Below are positions 50,858 to 59,094 of a stretch of DNA of 64,000 bases, piece after piece (the stretch's first letter is position 1; each line of letters opens with the position of its first letter). The stretch comes from JBCBSZ01 sp039818945. Its GTDB lineage: Bacteria; Actinomycetota; Acidimicrobiia; Acidimicrobiales; Poriferisodalaceae. The position numbers were made by a program, and so were the translations under genes. Location: contig JBCBSZ010000010.1 of assembly GCA_039818945.1 (NCBI GenBank), positions 1-64,000 on the forward strand, written 5' to 3'. The notes under the pieces were generated by a model, which worked only from the letters and a program-made list of their open reading frames with translations, did no database searches and had not been told where the DNA came from.

Positions 50858-51310
50858 CTACCCCGCCAGGACGAGCATCCAGATCGCGAGGCCGCCGCGC
50901 ACGGTCCAGCCGACGGTGCGGATCCAGTTGGTGCGGACGATCCGGTCGATCTCCCCGGCCTCCATCCCCTGCTCCAGCCGCTGGTGCGACGGCACCTGGA
51001 GGAAGGCGGTCGACGCCTGGACCACCGCGAGCACGCCGAGTCCGGCGAGCGCGAGCCAGACCGGGACGCCCGGCACGCCCGGGACGACGAGCAGCCCGGC
51101 CGTGACCGCTTCGATCGCCATGACCGGACCGACCACCGGGCCGATCGAGCGGGTGTGGTGGCGGTGCAGGGCGGTGCCGTCGTCGGCGGCGTGCGCGAAC
51201 GCCGGATAGGTCACCCGCTGGACCATCCAGATCAGCCCGACGAGGAACCAGGTCGCGGCGAGGTGGCCGATCACCAGGGTGATCTCGAGGGCGCTCAAGC
51301 TCGAATCCAT
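50858..51310 (-). CDS. four-span membrane protein, function unknown
   Basis: 150 residues with hydrophobic helices including ALEITLVIGHLAATWFLVGL, VGPVMAIEAVTAGLLVVPG, VWLALAGLGVLAVVQAST and VGWTVRGGLAIWMLVLAG. Conserved polar residues lie between them, such as RVTYPAFAHAADD and HHTRSIGPVVGP. I recognise no function. ATG 51310 sits close to an AT-rich patch (51311-51340) shared with the divergent hydrolase gene. Confidence 0.7.
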   Translation of the reverse strand: MDSSLSALEITLVIGHLAATWFLVGLIWMVQRVTYPAFAHAADDGTALHRHHTRSIGPVVGPVMAIEAVTAGLLVVPGVPGVPVWLALAGLGVLAVVQASTAFLQVPSHQRLEQGMEAGEIDRIVRTNWIRTVGWTVRGGLAIWMLVLAG

Positions 51311-51319
51311 CGCTAGCCT

Positions 51320-51325
51320 TACATT
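51320..51325 (+). promoter_or_regulatory. candidate -10 box for the hydrolase/PEP-utiliser operon
   Basis: TACATT lies in an AT-rich patch (CTTACATTTACCACCAAATA) that stands out in this GC-rich DNA. A start about 7 bases on would give a leader of roughly 25 bases containing the GGGAGAGGG ribosome site of the gene at 51357. Confidence 0.4.
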
Positions 51326-51356
51326 TACCACCAAATATCCGGGAGAGGGTCGGCCC

Positions 51357-52106
51357 ATGCCCGAGCTCACCATCATCGCCGTCCACGGCAACGGGGGCGG
51401 CTCGTTCCGCTTCGAGCGACTGCACCCGCACGTGCCCGAGGACGTGCGCTTCGTCGCCGTCGACCTGCCGGGCTTCGGCGGCCGTCCCCTCCCCGAGCGC
51501 CCGGCCACGATGGAACTGCTCGCCGGCGCCCTGCGCGAGGAGTTGACCGGGGACCGGGCACCGATCGTCGTGCTCGGCCACGGCATCGGCGGCTCGATCG
51601 CCCTCTCCGCGCTCCAGGACGTCGACGTCGCCGGCCTGATCCTGCACGCCCCGGTCGCGGCTCGCCTCGACACCCGCTGGTTCCCCCGGCTCATGCGGCC
51701 CGCCCCCGTGCGGGCGGCGGTGCAGTGGGCGATCTCGTCGCCGCCGGCCCGTCTGCTCGGCAAGGCGCTGCTGTTCCGCGACGGCGACGTGCCCCGTAGC
51801 TACGTCGACCGGTTCCTCGGCGAGTACCGCCACGCCGAGGCCTTCGCCGACATGTTCGACCTCCTCACCGTCGACTGGTTCGAGCAGCTCGAACCGCTGA
51901 CGACGCCGACGAGCATCCTCTGGGGCGACGGCGACCGGGTGCTCGGCGCCGATCAGGCCACCGACCTGCTGCGCGTCGTGCCGGAGGCCACGACCGAGAC
52001 CGTCGAGGGATGGGGCCACTTCCCCATGATCGAGCAGCCCGTCGACTACCTCGACCGCGTCGTCGGCATCGCCCGCGAGCTCGTCGGCCAGCGGCACCCG
52101 TCGTGA
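51357..52106 (+). CDS. alpha/beta-hydrolase fold protein without a Ser nucleophile
   Basis: 249 residues. The oxyanion HG motif (AVHGNGGGS), acid Asp (GDGDRVLGAD) and catalytic His (GWGHFPMIEQP) are present. The nucleophile elbow, normally GHSxGG, reads LGHGIGGS: residue 76 is Gly (GGC at 51582-51584). A classic hydrolase cannot form an acyl-enzyme without that Ser, so the protein may be a non-hydrolytic lyase, a ligand-binding protein or inactive. It overlaps the following PEP-utilising gene by 4 bases, so their products probably act together. Confidence 0.8.
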   Translation: MPELTIIAVHGNGGGSFRFERLHPHVPEDVRFVAVDLPGFGGRPLPERPATMELLAGALREELTGDRAPIVVLGHGIGGSIALSALQDVDVAGLILHAPVAARLDTRWFPRLMRPAPVRAAVQWAISSPPARLLGKALLFRDGDVPRSYVDRFLGEYRHAEAFADMFDLLTVDWFEQLEPLTTPTSILWGDGDRVLGADQATDLLRVVPEATTETVEGWGHFPMIEQPVDYLDRVVGIARELVGQRHPS

Positions 52107-54241
52107 GCGGCGTGGTCGAGCTCGGCGAGGGCCGGCTCGCCGAGCTGGGGGTCGGGGCGAAGGCGGCCAACCTCGACCGAGCGAGGCGTGCCGGGCTGCC
52201 CGTACCCGACGGTCGGGTGCTCCTCGACGACGCCGAGCCGTCGCCGGCGGACGCCCACGGCCTCGGCTCGGTGCTGGCCGTGCGCTCCGCCTTCTCGGCG
52301 GAGGACTCCCCGACCGCATCGATGGCCGGCCGGTTCCGCACCGAACTCGGCGTCGATCCAGCCGACGTCGTCCCGGCGATCCGGGCCGTCCGGGCGTCGG
52401 CGGCGGCGTCCGAGGCAGCCGATCTGCGCCTCGACGTGGCGATCATGCGCCAGATCGACGCCCACCACGCCGGCGTCGCCTTCTCCGAGCCCGGGTGGGA
52501 GGACGACGTCGTGAACGTCGTCGCCGGGCTCGGCGACGACCTCGTCGGCGGCCGCACCGGTGGCGAACGGGTGCGCCTGCCCCGACTCCGTCGCTTCGAG
52601 CGTGCCCGCCGCAGCCTGCCCGCCTGGCAGCGGCGGCTCGCCGTCCTCCTGCGCGACGTGCGGCGCGAGTTCGGCGATGCGCCGTGGGACGTGGAGTGGG
52701 CCGACGACGGCGACGTCTGCTGGCTCCTCCAGGTCCGGCCGGTCACCGTCGCCCTCGTGCGCGACGAGGCCTTCACCATCGCCAACCACAAGGAGATCCT
52801 CCCGGAGCTGCCCTCGACCTTCATGGCGAGCCTCATCACGAGCTGCGCCGACGACCTCTTCGGCTTCTACCGCCGGATCGATCCGAGCCAGCCGGACCAC
52901 CGCCCCTTCGTCGAGAGCTTCGCCGGCCGGCCGTACCTGAACCTGTCGTTGCTCGAGGACCTCCTCCGCTCGCTCGGCCTGCCGACCCGCCTCCTCGCCG
53001 ACAGCCTCGGCGGCGAGGTGGAGACGGACGTGGCGCTGAACCCGGTACGCCTCGCCCTCCGGGCGCCGACCCTGGTCCGGTTCGGCCTCGCCCAGGCCGG
53101 GGCGATCCGGTCGTCGGGCCGGCGGGTCGAGCAGCTCCGCCGGCTGGCCGCCGACCGCCGCGGGACGTTCGCCGGGGCCCTCGACGACCTGCGCACCGTA
53201 TACGTCGGTCTCGTCCAGGAGATGTCGAGCCTCGCCTCCGCGATGGCGCCGCAGGTCTCGCTCCTGCGCCGCGCCGGGGTGTTGCACGAACACGTCTCAC
53301 GCCAACGGACCCCCGCCACAGCGATGCTCGACGATCTGCGACCGCTCGCCGAGCTGGTCGACCGGCCCGGCGTCCGTGCCGACCTCGACGCAGGCGCCCC
53401 GCCGTCCGACCCCGACGCCGCCGCGGCCTGGCAGGGCTGGCTCGCCCGGCACGGACATCGAGGCGTCTTCGAGAGCGACATCGCCCGTCCCCGCCACGCA
53501 GAGGCTCCCGGGCCGATCCTCCGCTCGGTCAGCTCGTTGCGCCCGCCTGCAGCGCCGGGCCCACGCTCGCCCCTCGCAATGCTGACGCTGCCGCTGTGGT
53601 GGTCGGCAGCGCGGGCGATGCGGGCGCGAGAGGAGCTCCGGAGCGAGGCGATGCGCACGTTCCTGGCGGTGCGCGCCGACCTGCTCCGCCTCGCCACTGC
53701 CGCCGACGTCGACGGCGACACGCTGTGGTCGCTCGACGTCGACGAGGTACGACGCCTCGACGAGGGCTGGCGTCCGGACGCTGCGCATCTCGAGGGTCGC
53801 CGCCGGCAGATCGACGATCACCGCGACCATGCCCTGCCCGATCTGCTGCACCGCTTCGACGACCTCACCCGTCACCGGCGGTCGAGCGCCCCCGCAGCGG
53901 AGCGCTCGACGGTGACCGGCATCGGGCTGACGCCCGGCGTCGTGACCGGGCGGGCGCTCGTCGCCGCCGAACCTCCCGCTCACCCGCCGACCGGAGACGA
54001 GGTGACCGTCCTCGTGGCCCGTAGCGTCGATGCGGGCTGGATCGCCGCCTTCGGCTCGGTCGACGGTGTCGTGGTCGACATGGGCGGCGACCTGAGCCAC
54101 GGCTCGATCATCCTGCGCGAGCTGGGCCTCCCGGCGGTGACCAACGCCGCCGGTGCGAGCGCAGCGATCCGGAGCGGCGACCTCGTGGAGCTCGACGCCA
54201 CCCGGGGCGTGGTTCGGGTGCTGCAGCGCCACGCCGCCTGA
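52103..54241 (+). CDS. PEP-utilising enzyme (PEP synthase/rifampin phosphotransferase-like)
   Basis: 712 residues, shorter than the 790-870 of PEP synthases or rifampin phosphotransferases. An ATP-binding domain opens the protein (GVGAKAANLDRARRAGLPVP, VRSAFSAEDSPTASMAGRF, LQVRPVTVAL); a helical middle region of about 300 residues follows; the C-terminal swivelling domain has the phosphohistidine in MGGDLSHGSIILRELGLPAV. The family passes phosphate from ATP to a substrate through this His, with the middle region supplying specificity. The substrate here is unknown, and antibiotic inactivation is only one option. GTG 52103 overlaps the upstream stop. Confidence 0.8.
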   Translation: MSGVVELGEGRLAELGVGAKAANLDRARRAGLPVPDGRVLLDDAEPSPADAHGLGSVLAVRSAFSAEDSPTASMAGRFRTELGVDPADVVPAIRAVRASAAASEAADLRLDVAIMRQIDAHHAGVAFSEPGWEDDVVNVVAGLGDDLVGGRTGGERVRLPRLRRFERARRSLPAWQRRLAVLLRDVRREFGDAPWDVEWADDGDVCWLLQVRPVTVALVRDEAFTIANHKEILPELPSTFMASLITSCADDLFGFYRRIDPSQPDHRPFVESFAGRPYLNLSLLEDLLRSLGLPTRLLADSLGGEVETDVALNPVRLALRAPTLVRFGLAQAGAIRSSGRRVEQLRRLAADRRGTFAGALDDLRTVYVGLVQEMSSLASAMAPQVSLLRRAGVLHEHVSRQRTPATAMLDDLRPLAELVDRPGVRADLDAGAPPSDPDAAAAWQGWLARHGHRGVFESDIARPRHAEAPGPILRSVSSLRPPAAPGPRSPLAMLTLPLWWSAARAMRAREELRSEAMRTFLAVRADLLRLATAADVDGDTLWSLDVDEVRRLDEGWRPDAAHLEGRRRQIDDHRDHALPDLLHRFDDLTRHRRSSAPAAERSTVTGIGLTPGVVTGRALVAAEPPAHPPTGDEVTVLVARSVDAGWIAAFGSVDGVVVDMGGDLSHGSIILRELGLPAVTNAAGASAAIRSGDLVELDATRGVVRVLQRHAA

Positions 54242-54252
54242 GGCGGGCGGGC

Positions 54253-54372
54253 TCAGCGACGACGGTCGCGATCGATCGGGCGGTCGCGGTCGTCGGCCCG
54301 GTCGTCGGCGCTGCGCTTGCGACGCACGAGCCGGTTCGTCGGCGACACCTGTGGCGGATGCGCGGCGGTCAT
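54253..54372 (-). CDS. 39-residue basic peptide coupled to the WS/DGAT gene (candidate)
   Basis: ATG 54372 overlaps the stop of the wax-ester synthase/DGAT gene by 4 bases, and the frame ends at 54253. The peptide is highly charged, with a tail of alternating Arg and Asp (DDRADDRDRPIDRDRRR) after PTNRLVRRKRS. There is no ribosome site of its own, so translation would depend on reinitiation. It may be real or chance; conservation across relatives would decide. Confidence 0.35.
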   Translation of the reverse strand: MTAAHPPQVSPTNRLVRRKRSADDRADDRDRPIDRDRRR

Positions 54373-55745
54373 GGCGTCGTCGGGGAGAGGGAGGCCAACA
54401 CGTCCAGGTGCTCGAGCAGGCGGTCGACGAGCCGCTGCACATCGGGGAGCAGCTCGGGATCGCCGGCCACGCCGAAGTACATCCGATCGAGGTAGGACAG
54501 GCAGGTGACGTTCAGCGACATCGCGTCGTTGATCGGCGGGCACGGGTAGTACTCGAGGAGCCGGCTGCCCGCCGCGTACAGCGGCTCGCGCGGGCCCGGG
54601 ACGTTGGAGATCGTCAGGTTGGCGGCGGGTGGGAGCACGTTGCGCAGCCCGGCGCGGTGAGCGAGCTGGGCGAGGGGTGCACCGATCGCGGGTGGAACGA
54701 GATCGGCGACGTCCGCGAGCGTGCCCGCCCGCAGGGTGCCGAGCTGCCCCTTGGAACGATCGGCCGAGTGGACCGTGGCCCGGTAGCGCATGTGCGGATC
54801 GTTCATCTCGACCGGCAGCTCGACCAGCATCCCGGAGATCTGGTTGTTGATCTCGTCGTGGTTCGTGCGGACCGACACCGGGACGAAGGCGCTCAGCCGG
54901 CGGGTGGTCGACTCGCCGCGCTCCCTGAGCTCGTCGCGGAGCGCACCGGCGCACATGGCCAGCACGACGTCGTTGATCGTGCCGCCCAGCTCCTTCTTGA
55001 CGATCTTGAGCTCGTCGAGGTCGACGGCGCCGACGGCGTAGGTCCGCCGAGCACCGATAGTACCGTTGAGGCTCGTGCGACGGGCGGTGGCGACCCGCCC
55101 CGACCCCGAGCCCCGTAGCGCGGCGCGACCGAACCGGAGTCCGTCGCCGACCAGCCGGGCCACCGTCGCCGGTCGACCGACCGTGCGTCGTGCGCTCCGA
55201 CGGACCAGGTGTGCGGCCGACGGCGCCGGCCGAGGCATCCACACCGGCGCGGCGACCGGCTCGGGGTGCCGCTCGGCGTCGAGGAGGAGCTTCGTGACGT
55301 CGTTGCCGCCCATCCCGTCGAGCACCGCGTGATGGGTCTTGGAGAACGTCGCGAAGCGCCCACCCTCGAGCCCGGTGATCAGGTGGACCTCCCACAGCGG
55401 GCGGCGGCGATTGAGCTGGCGGGCGTGGAGCCGCTCGCAGAGCGTGATCAGCTCGCCGTGACCGCCCGGCGCCGGCAGCTCGTGGGCCACGACGTGGTGG
55501 GCGAGGTCGAACCGGTCGTCGTCGACCCACACCGGATGATCGATGCCCAGCGGCATCGACTGCAGGCGCTGCCGGTAGCGGGGGACGAGGTGGAGGCGGG
55601 CCTCGAGGCTCGAGCGCAGCGTCGCGAGCAGGTCGATGGTCGGGTCGGCCGGTGGCTCGAACACGTAGAGACCGGCGACGTGCAGGTGCTCGCCGTCGGT
55701 CTCCAAGGTCAGGAACGACGTGTCGAGCCCGGTCAACTCATCCAT
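54369..55745 (-). CDS. wax ester synthase/diacylglycerol acyltransferase (WS/DGAT)
   Basis: 458 residues. The catalytic HHxxxDG reads KTHHAVLDGMGG, and the N-terminal DELTGLDTSFLTLETDGEHL, PLWEVHLITGLEGG, ELGGTINDVVLAMCAGALR and NLTISNVPGPREPLYAAG segments are characteristic. The enzyme transfers an acyl group from acyl-CoA to a fatty alcohol or diacylglycerol to make storage lipid at the membrane. ATG 55745 gives the natural N-terminus. TATGTT about 35 bases upstream is a possible -10 box. Substrate preference is not predictable. Confidence 0.93.
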   Translation of the reverse strand: MDELTGLDTSFLTLETDGEHLHVAGLYVFEPPADPTIDLLATLRSSLEARLHLVPRYRQRLQSMPLGIDHPVWVDDDRFDLAHHVVAHELPAPGGHGELITLCERLHARQLNRRRPLWEVHLITGLEGGRFATFSKTHHAVLDGMGGNDVTKLLLDAERHPEPVAAPVWMPRPAPSAAHLVRRSARRTVGRPATVARLVGDGLRFGRAALRGSGSGRVATARRTSLNGTIGARRTYAVGAVDLDELKIVKKELGGTINDVVLAMCAGALRDELRERGESTTRRLSAFVPVSVRTNHDEINNQISGMLVELPVEMNDPHMRYRATVHSADRSKGQLGTLRAGTLADVADLVPPAIGAPLAQLAHRAGLRNVLPPAANLTISNVPGPREPLYAAGSRLLEYYPCPPINDAMSLNVTCLSYLDRMYFGVAGDPELLPDVQRLVDRLLEHLDVLASLSPTTP

Positions 55746-55902
55746 GCGCACATCCCCCGATCGGCACCGTCGACTCCTCAACATACTGACTCAGATATGC
55801 ATGCCCTGAAACCGGCGATTGGGTGCTATCGGTCACAGCGCGTCTGCATCACGCGACGAACGTCTTGGTCCGGGGCCGCCGGGGCTGCCACGCTCTCCCG
55901 AC

Positions 55903-56826
55903 GTGGACCCGGACGCCGAGACCATCGAGATCGACGGCGTCGCGCCACCCGACCGCACCCGCTCGGTCGACGCCAACGGGTTGCGCATCGACGTGAAGGA
56001 GTGGGGCGACCCGTTCGACCCGCCGCTGCTGCTCGCGCACGGTGGCCTCGACTTCGCCCGCACCTACGACCGCTTCGCCCCGCTCCTCGCCGCGGGCGGC
56101 TGGCGCGTCGTGGCCTGGGACCAGCGCGGCCACGGCGACTCCGAGCACGCCGCGCTGTCGACCTGGGACGCCGACGTCCGCGACGCGGCCGCCGTCCTCG
56201 AGTCGACGACCGAGGCGGCGGTGCCGATCGTCGGCCACTCCAAGGGCGGAGGGTTGTCGATGCACCTCGCCGAGGTCATGCCCCACCGCATCACCCACGT
56301 CGTCAACCTCGACGGGTTGCCCTCGCGCCGGGCGGTGCCCGACGTCCCCGATCACGACCGGGTGCGCATGCTCGCCGACGAGGCCGACCGCTGGCTGAGC
56401 TTCCGGCGCCGGGCGGGCGCGTCGGCCCGCAGGCCGGGCACGCTCGACGAGCTCGCCGCCCGACGGGGCCGCATGAACCCCCGCCTCGACCCGGAGTGGC
56501 TGCGCTACCTCGTGACCGTCGGCGCCCGACGAGACGCCGACGGCTGGCGGTGGAAGCTGGACCCGGCCATTCGCCCCGGCGGGTTCGGCCCGTGGCGTCC
56601 GGAGTGGATGCTCTACCGGATGCGCGGCCTGGGCCAGCCCTTCCTCGGCGTGCTCGGCCTCGAGCTCGAGGAGATGGGCTGGGGAACCCGCCCAGAGGAC
56701 GTCGAGCCGTACCTGCCCAGCGTGGCCGAGTTCGTCCCGCTCGAGGACACCGGCCACTTCGTCCACATCGAGCGACCCCACCTCGTCGCCGACCTCGTCC
56801 TCGACTTCGTGGGCCGGCCGGGATGA
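55903..56826 (+). CDS. alpha/beta-hydrolase
   Basis: 307 residues. The HGG oxyanion motif (LLAHGGLDFARTYDRFAPLL), WDQRGHGDSEHA, the intact elbow VGHSKGGGLSMHLAEV and the terminal His in LEDTGHFVHIERPHLV mark an active serine hydrolase. N-terminal sequence contains TRSVDANGLRIDVKEWGDP, common in epoxide-hydrolase and ester-hydrolase relatives. The GTG at 55903 is selected; a longer TTG-initiated form is possible. First gene of a three-gene operon with overlapping ends. Confidence 0.83.
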   Translation: MDPDAETIEIDGVAPPDRTRSVDANGLRIDVKEWGDPFDPPLLLAHGGLDFARTYDRFAPLLAAGGWRVVAWDQRGHGDSEHAALSTWDADVRDAAAVLESTTEAAVPIVGHSKGGGLSMHLAEVMPHRITHVVNLDGLPSRRAVPDVPDHDRVRMLADEADRWLSFRRRAGASARRPGTLDELAARRGRMNPRLDPEWLRYLVTVGARRDADGWRWKLDPAIRPGGFGPWRPEWMLYRMRGLGQPFLGVLGLELEEMGWGTRPEDVEPYLPSVAEFVPLEDTGHFVHIERPHLVADLVLDFVGRPG

Positions 56827-57479
56827 GCGTCCGCTTCCTCACGCACGTTCGCGTCCAGCTCGGACTGCACGAGCTGCAGGTGGGGTCCGGCCGCCCGCTC
56901 CTGCTCCTGCACGGCCTCGGTGAGCGCACGCCGTCCGAGGTGCCCCGGTGGCTGCCCCCGCTGTGGCCGGGGCCGGTGCTCGGCCTCGACTTCACCGGCC
57001 ACGGGGTGTCGACGATCCCGGTCGGCGGCGGGTACTCGTGCGAGGCGCTCATGGCCGACGCCGACGCCGTGCTCGCCGACGTCGGACCGGTCACGGTGTT
57101 GGGTCGGGGACTCGGCGCGTACGTCGGGCTGCTCCTCGCCGGCGCTCGGCCCGAGCACGTCCGCGGCGCGGTCCTGACCGACGGGCCCGGCCTGACCGGC
57201 GGTGGTCCGGGGCCCACGGTCAACCCCGTGGCGCACGTGGCCCGCGGCCCACACCGCGCGCCCGACCCGTTCGCGCTGGTCGAGTTGTCGTGCGATCTCC
57301 GTCCGCCCGACTACGCCGCGCAGTTCGCACGCCAGGCGTGCCAGCTGTCGCCGACCGAGTTCCCGGTGACGATCGCCGCCGGGCTCCGCCCACCCTGGCT
57401 CCGCGCCGTCGTCGAGGAGCACGGCGTGCTCACGGCGTCGGTCCCGGACGCCCTGAGGAGGTACTCCGAGCTGCCATGA
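56823..57479 (+). CDS. alpha/beta-hydrolase-like protein with Gly in the nucleophile position
   Basis: 218 residues. The fold is recognisable from LLLLHGLGERTPSEVPRWLP, LGLDFTGHGVSTIPVGGGYS and VLADVGPVTVLGRG. The nucleophile elbow reads GRGLGAYVGLLLAGA: the Ser of GxSxG is Gly. A C-terminal catalytic His segment is not evident. It overlaps the active hydrolase before it and the phosphatase after it by 4 bases each, so it may be a non-catalytic partner. Confidence 0.75.
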   Translation: MSVRFLTHVRVQLGLHELQVGSGRPLLLLHGLGERTPSEVPRWLPPLWPGPVLGLDFTGHGVSTIPVGGGYSCEALMADADAVLADVGPVTVLGRGLGAYVGLLLAGARPEHVRGAVLTDGPGLTGGGPGPTVNPVAHVARGPHRAPDPFALVELSCDLRPPDYAAQFARQACQLSPTEFPVTIAAGLRPPWLRAVVEEHGVLTASVPDALRRYSELP

Positions 57480-58210
57480 CCGAGTCCACCGAGCGCGTCG
57501 TCTACCGCCAGTCCCGCTTCGCCCGGCCCCCGGGAGCCACGGAGCTCCTCGTGATCCGCCACGGCGAGTCCGCCCCGGCCGACCCCGACCACCCCTTCGC
57601 CCTCGTCGACGGCCAGGGCGATCCCGAGCTCGCGCCCCAGGGACGCGACCAGGCCGAGCTGCTCGGCGAGCGGCTGGCCGCCGAACCGATCGCCGCCATC
57701 TACGTGTCGAAGCTGCGACGGACCTCCGAGACCGCAGCCCCGCTCGCCGCCCGGCTCGGCCTGGAGCCGGTGTTGGACCCGGACATCCACGAGGTGCACC
57801 TCGGCGACTGGGAGGGCGGGCTGTTCCGCCGGTACGCCGCCGAGGGCCACCCGGCCTACGTGAGGATGCACGACGAGCAGCGGTGGGACGCGATCCCCGG
57901 TGCCGAGGACCGCGACGTGTTCCGGACCCGCGTCATGCGGGGCTTCACCCGGATCGCCGATGCGCACCCCGACGAGCAGGTCGCCGTCGTCGTCCACGGC
58001 GGCGTCATCGGCGCGCTCTTGTCGATGGTCACCGGCGCCGGCGACTTCGCCTTCAACGGCGCCGACAACGCGTCGATCCACCACGTCGTGCGAATGCCAG
58101 CTGCGCCGGGCGAGCCCGGTCGCCGGACAGAGCGCTGGACGGTGCGCCGCTTCAACGACACCAACCACCTGCGCAGCCACTTCACCACCGCGGCCGAGTA
58201 CCTGACCTAG
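57476..58210 (+). CDS. histidine phosphatase family protein (phosphoglycerate-mutase fold)
   Basis: 244 residues. The phospho-acceptor His is in LLVIRHGESAPADPD; a second catalytic His in VAVVVHGGVIGALLSMVTG and Arg in VSKLRRTSETAAPLAARLG complete the pocket, with Glu in HEVHLGDWEGGL. Family members remove phosphate from sugars or small molecules. Last gene of the operon. The convergent haemoglobin gene lies 20 bases away, and both stop codons lie in a 6-bp inverted repeat (58206-58211 and 58230-58235) that may act as a weak bidirectional terminator. Confidence 0.88.
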   Translation: MTESTERVVYRQSRFARPPGATELLVIRHGESAPADPDHPFALVDGQGDPELAPQGRDQAELLGERLAAEPIAAIYVSKLRRTSETAAPLAARLGLEPVLDPDIHEVHLGDWEGGLFRRYAAEGHPAYVRMHDEQRWDAIPGAEDRDVFRTRVMRGFTRIADAHPDEQVAVVVHGGVIGALLSMVTGAGDFAFNGADNASIHHVVRMPAAPGEPGRRTERWTVRRFNDTNHLRSHFTTAAEYLT

Positions 58211-58230
58211 CGCGGTGCCGGAGCGGGAGG

Positions 58231-58629
58231 CTAGGACGGCGGCGACTCCCGCACGTTGATCATGTGGGTCGCCGCCATCTCGAAGTAGTCCACGAGCGCG
58301 CGGCGGATGTCGCCGGGCGGGGTGACCGCGTCGACGGCGGCGAGCATCGCCGTCAACCAGGCCGTCTTCTCCGCCTCACCGATCGCGAAGCCGCCGTGGC
58401 GCATCCGCAGCCGCGGGTGACCCTTCCGGTCGCTGTAGATCGGCGGACCACCCCAGTACTGCGAGAGGAACTCGGCCAGATCGAGACGCGACTCGGTGAG
58501 GTCGTCGGGGTACAGCGGTCGGAGCCGTTCGTCGGCCTCGACGCCGGCGTAGAAGCGGTCGACGAGGTCGTCGAAGAATGGGCGACCGCCGACCGCCTCG
58601 AACAGGGTGACCTGCTGCTCGTCGGTCAT
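58231..58629 (-). CDS. group II truncated haemoglobin (GlbO-like)
   Basis: 132 residues. Signatures: TLFEAVGGRPFFDDLVDRFY, ADERLRPLYPDDLTESR, FLSQYWGGPPIYSDRKGHPR and LRMRHGGFAIGEAEKTAWL, where the proximal His is in RMRHGGF. Group II truncated globins bind O2 or NO and are typical of actinobacteria; they help with oxygen delivery or NO detoxification. It overlaps the stop of the upstream GNAT gene by 4 bases. Confidence 0.93.
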   Translation of the reverse strand: MTDEQQVTLFEAVGGRPFFDDLVDRFYAGVEADERLRPLYPDDLTESRLDLAEFLSQYWGGPPIYSDRKGHPRLRMRHGGFAIGEAEKTAWLTAMLAAVDAVTPPGDIRRALVDYFEMAATHMINVRESPPS

Positions 58630-59066
58630 CCGGCCGGCTGGTAGCGGTAGACGTTCGTCTCGCGGGCGACGAAGCCGAGCCGCTGGTAGAGCCGGTTGGC
58701 CGCCTCCCGCGACGGCCGCGAGGTCAGATCGACCGTCCTCGCGCCGAGCTCGGCCGCGACCTCGATGGCCCGACGGTTGAGGGCGGCGCCGACCCCGTGA
58801 CCGCGCGCCGCGTCGTCGACGACGACGTCCTCGATCCAGGCCCGGAGACCGGTGGGGATCGGGAAGACCACGAGGGTCAACGAACCGGCGATGTGGCCGT
58901 CGACCCGGGCGAGGAGCAGCGTCGTCGCCTCGCCGTCGACGATGGCGCGCAGGGCGTCGGCGTCGGGCGGCGGTGACGAACGGGACAGCTGAGGGATGAG
59001 GCGGGCCATGGCGTCGACGAGCTCGTCGTCGACCCGCCTGGCGATCTCGATGACCGGTACGTCCAC
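58626..59066 (-). CDS. GNAT-family N-acetyltransferase
   Basis: 146 residues with a standard GNAT core: LLARVDGHIAGSLTLVVFPI, the acetyl-CoA loop VVVDDAARGHGVGAALNRRA and the C-terminal SREAANRLYQRLGFVARET. The substrate amine is unknown. The GTG has GGAGG at a short distance. It is cotranscribed with the truncated haemoglobin gene, an arrangement whose meaning is unclear. Confidence 0.87.
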   Translation of the reverse strand: MDVPVIEIARRVDDELVDAMARLIPQLSRSSPPPDADALRAIVDGEATTLLLARVDGHIAGSLTLVVFPIPTGLRAWIEDVVVDDAARGHGVGAALNRRAIEVAAELGARTVDLTSRPSREAANRLYQRLGFVARETNVYRYQPAG

Positions 59067-59094
59067 GGCCTCCAGCCTGGCCCCTGGACCCCGC

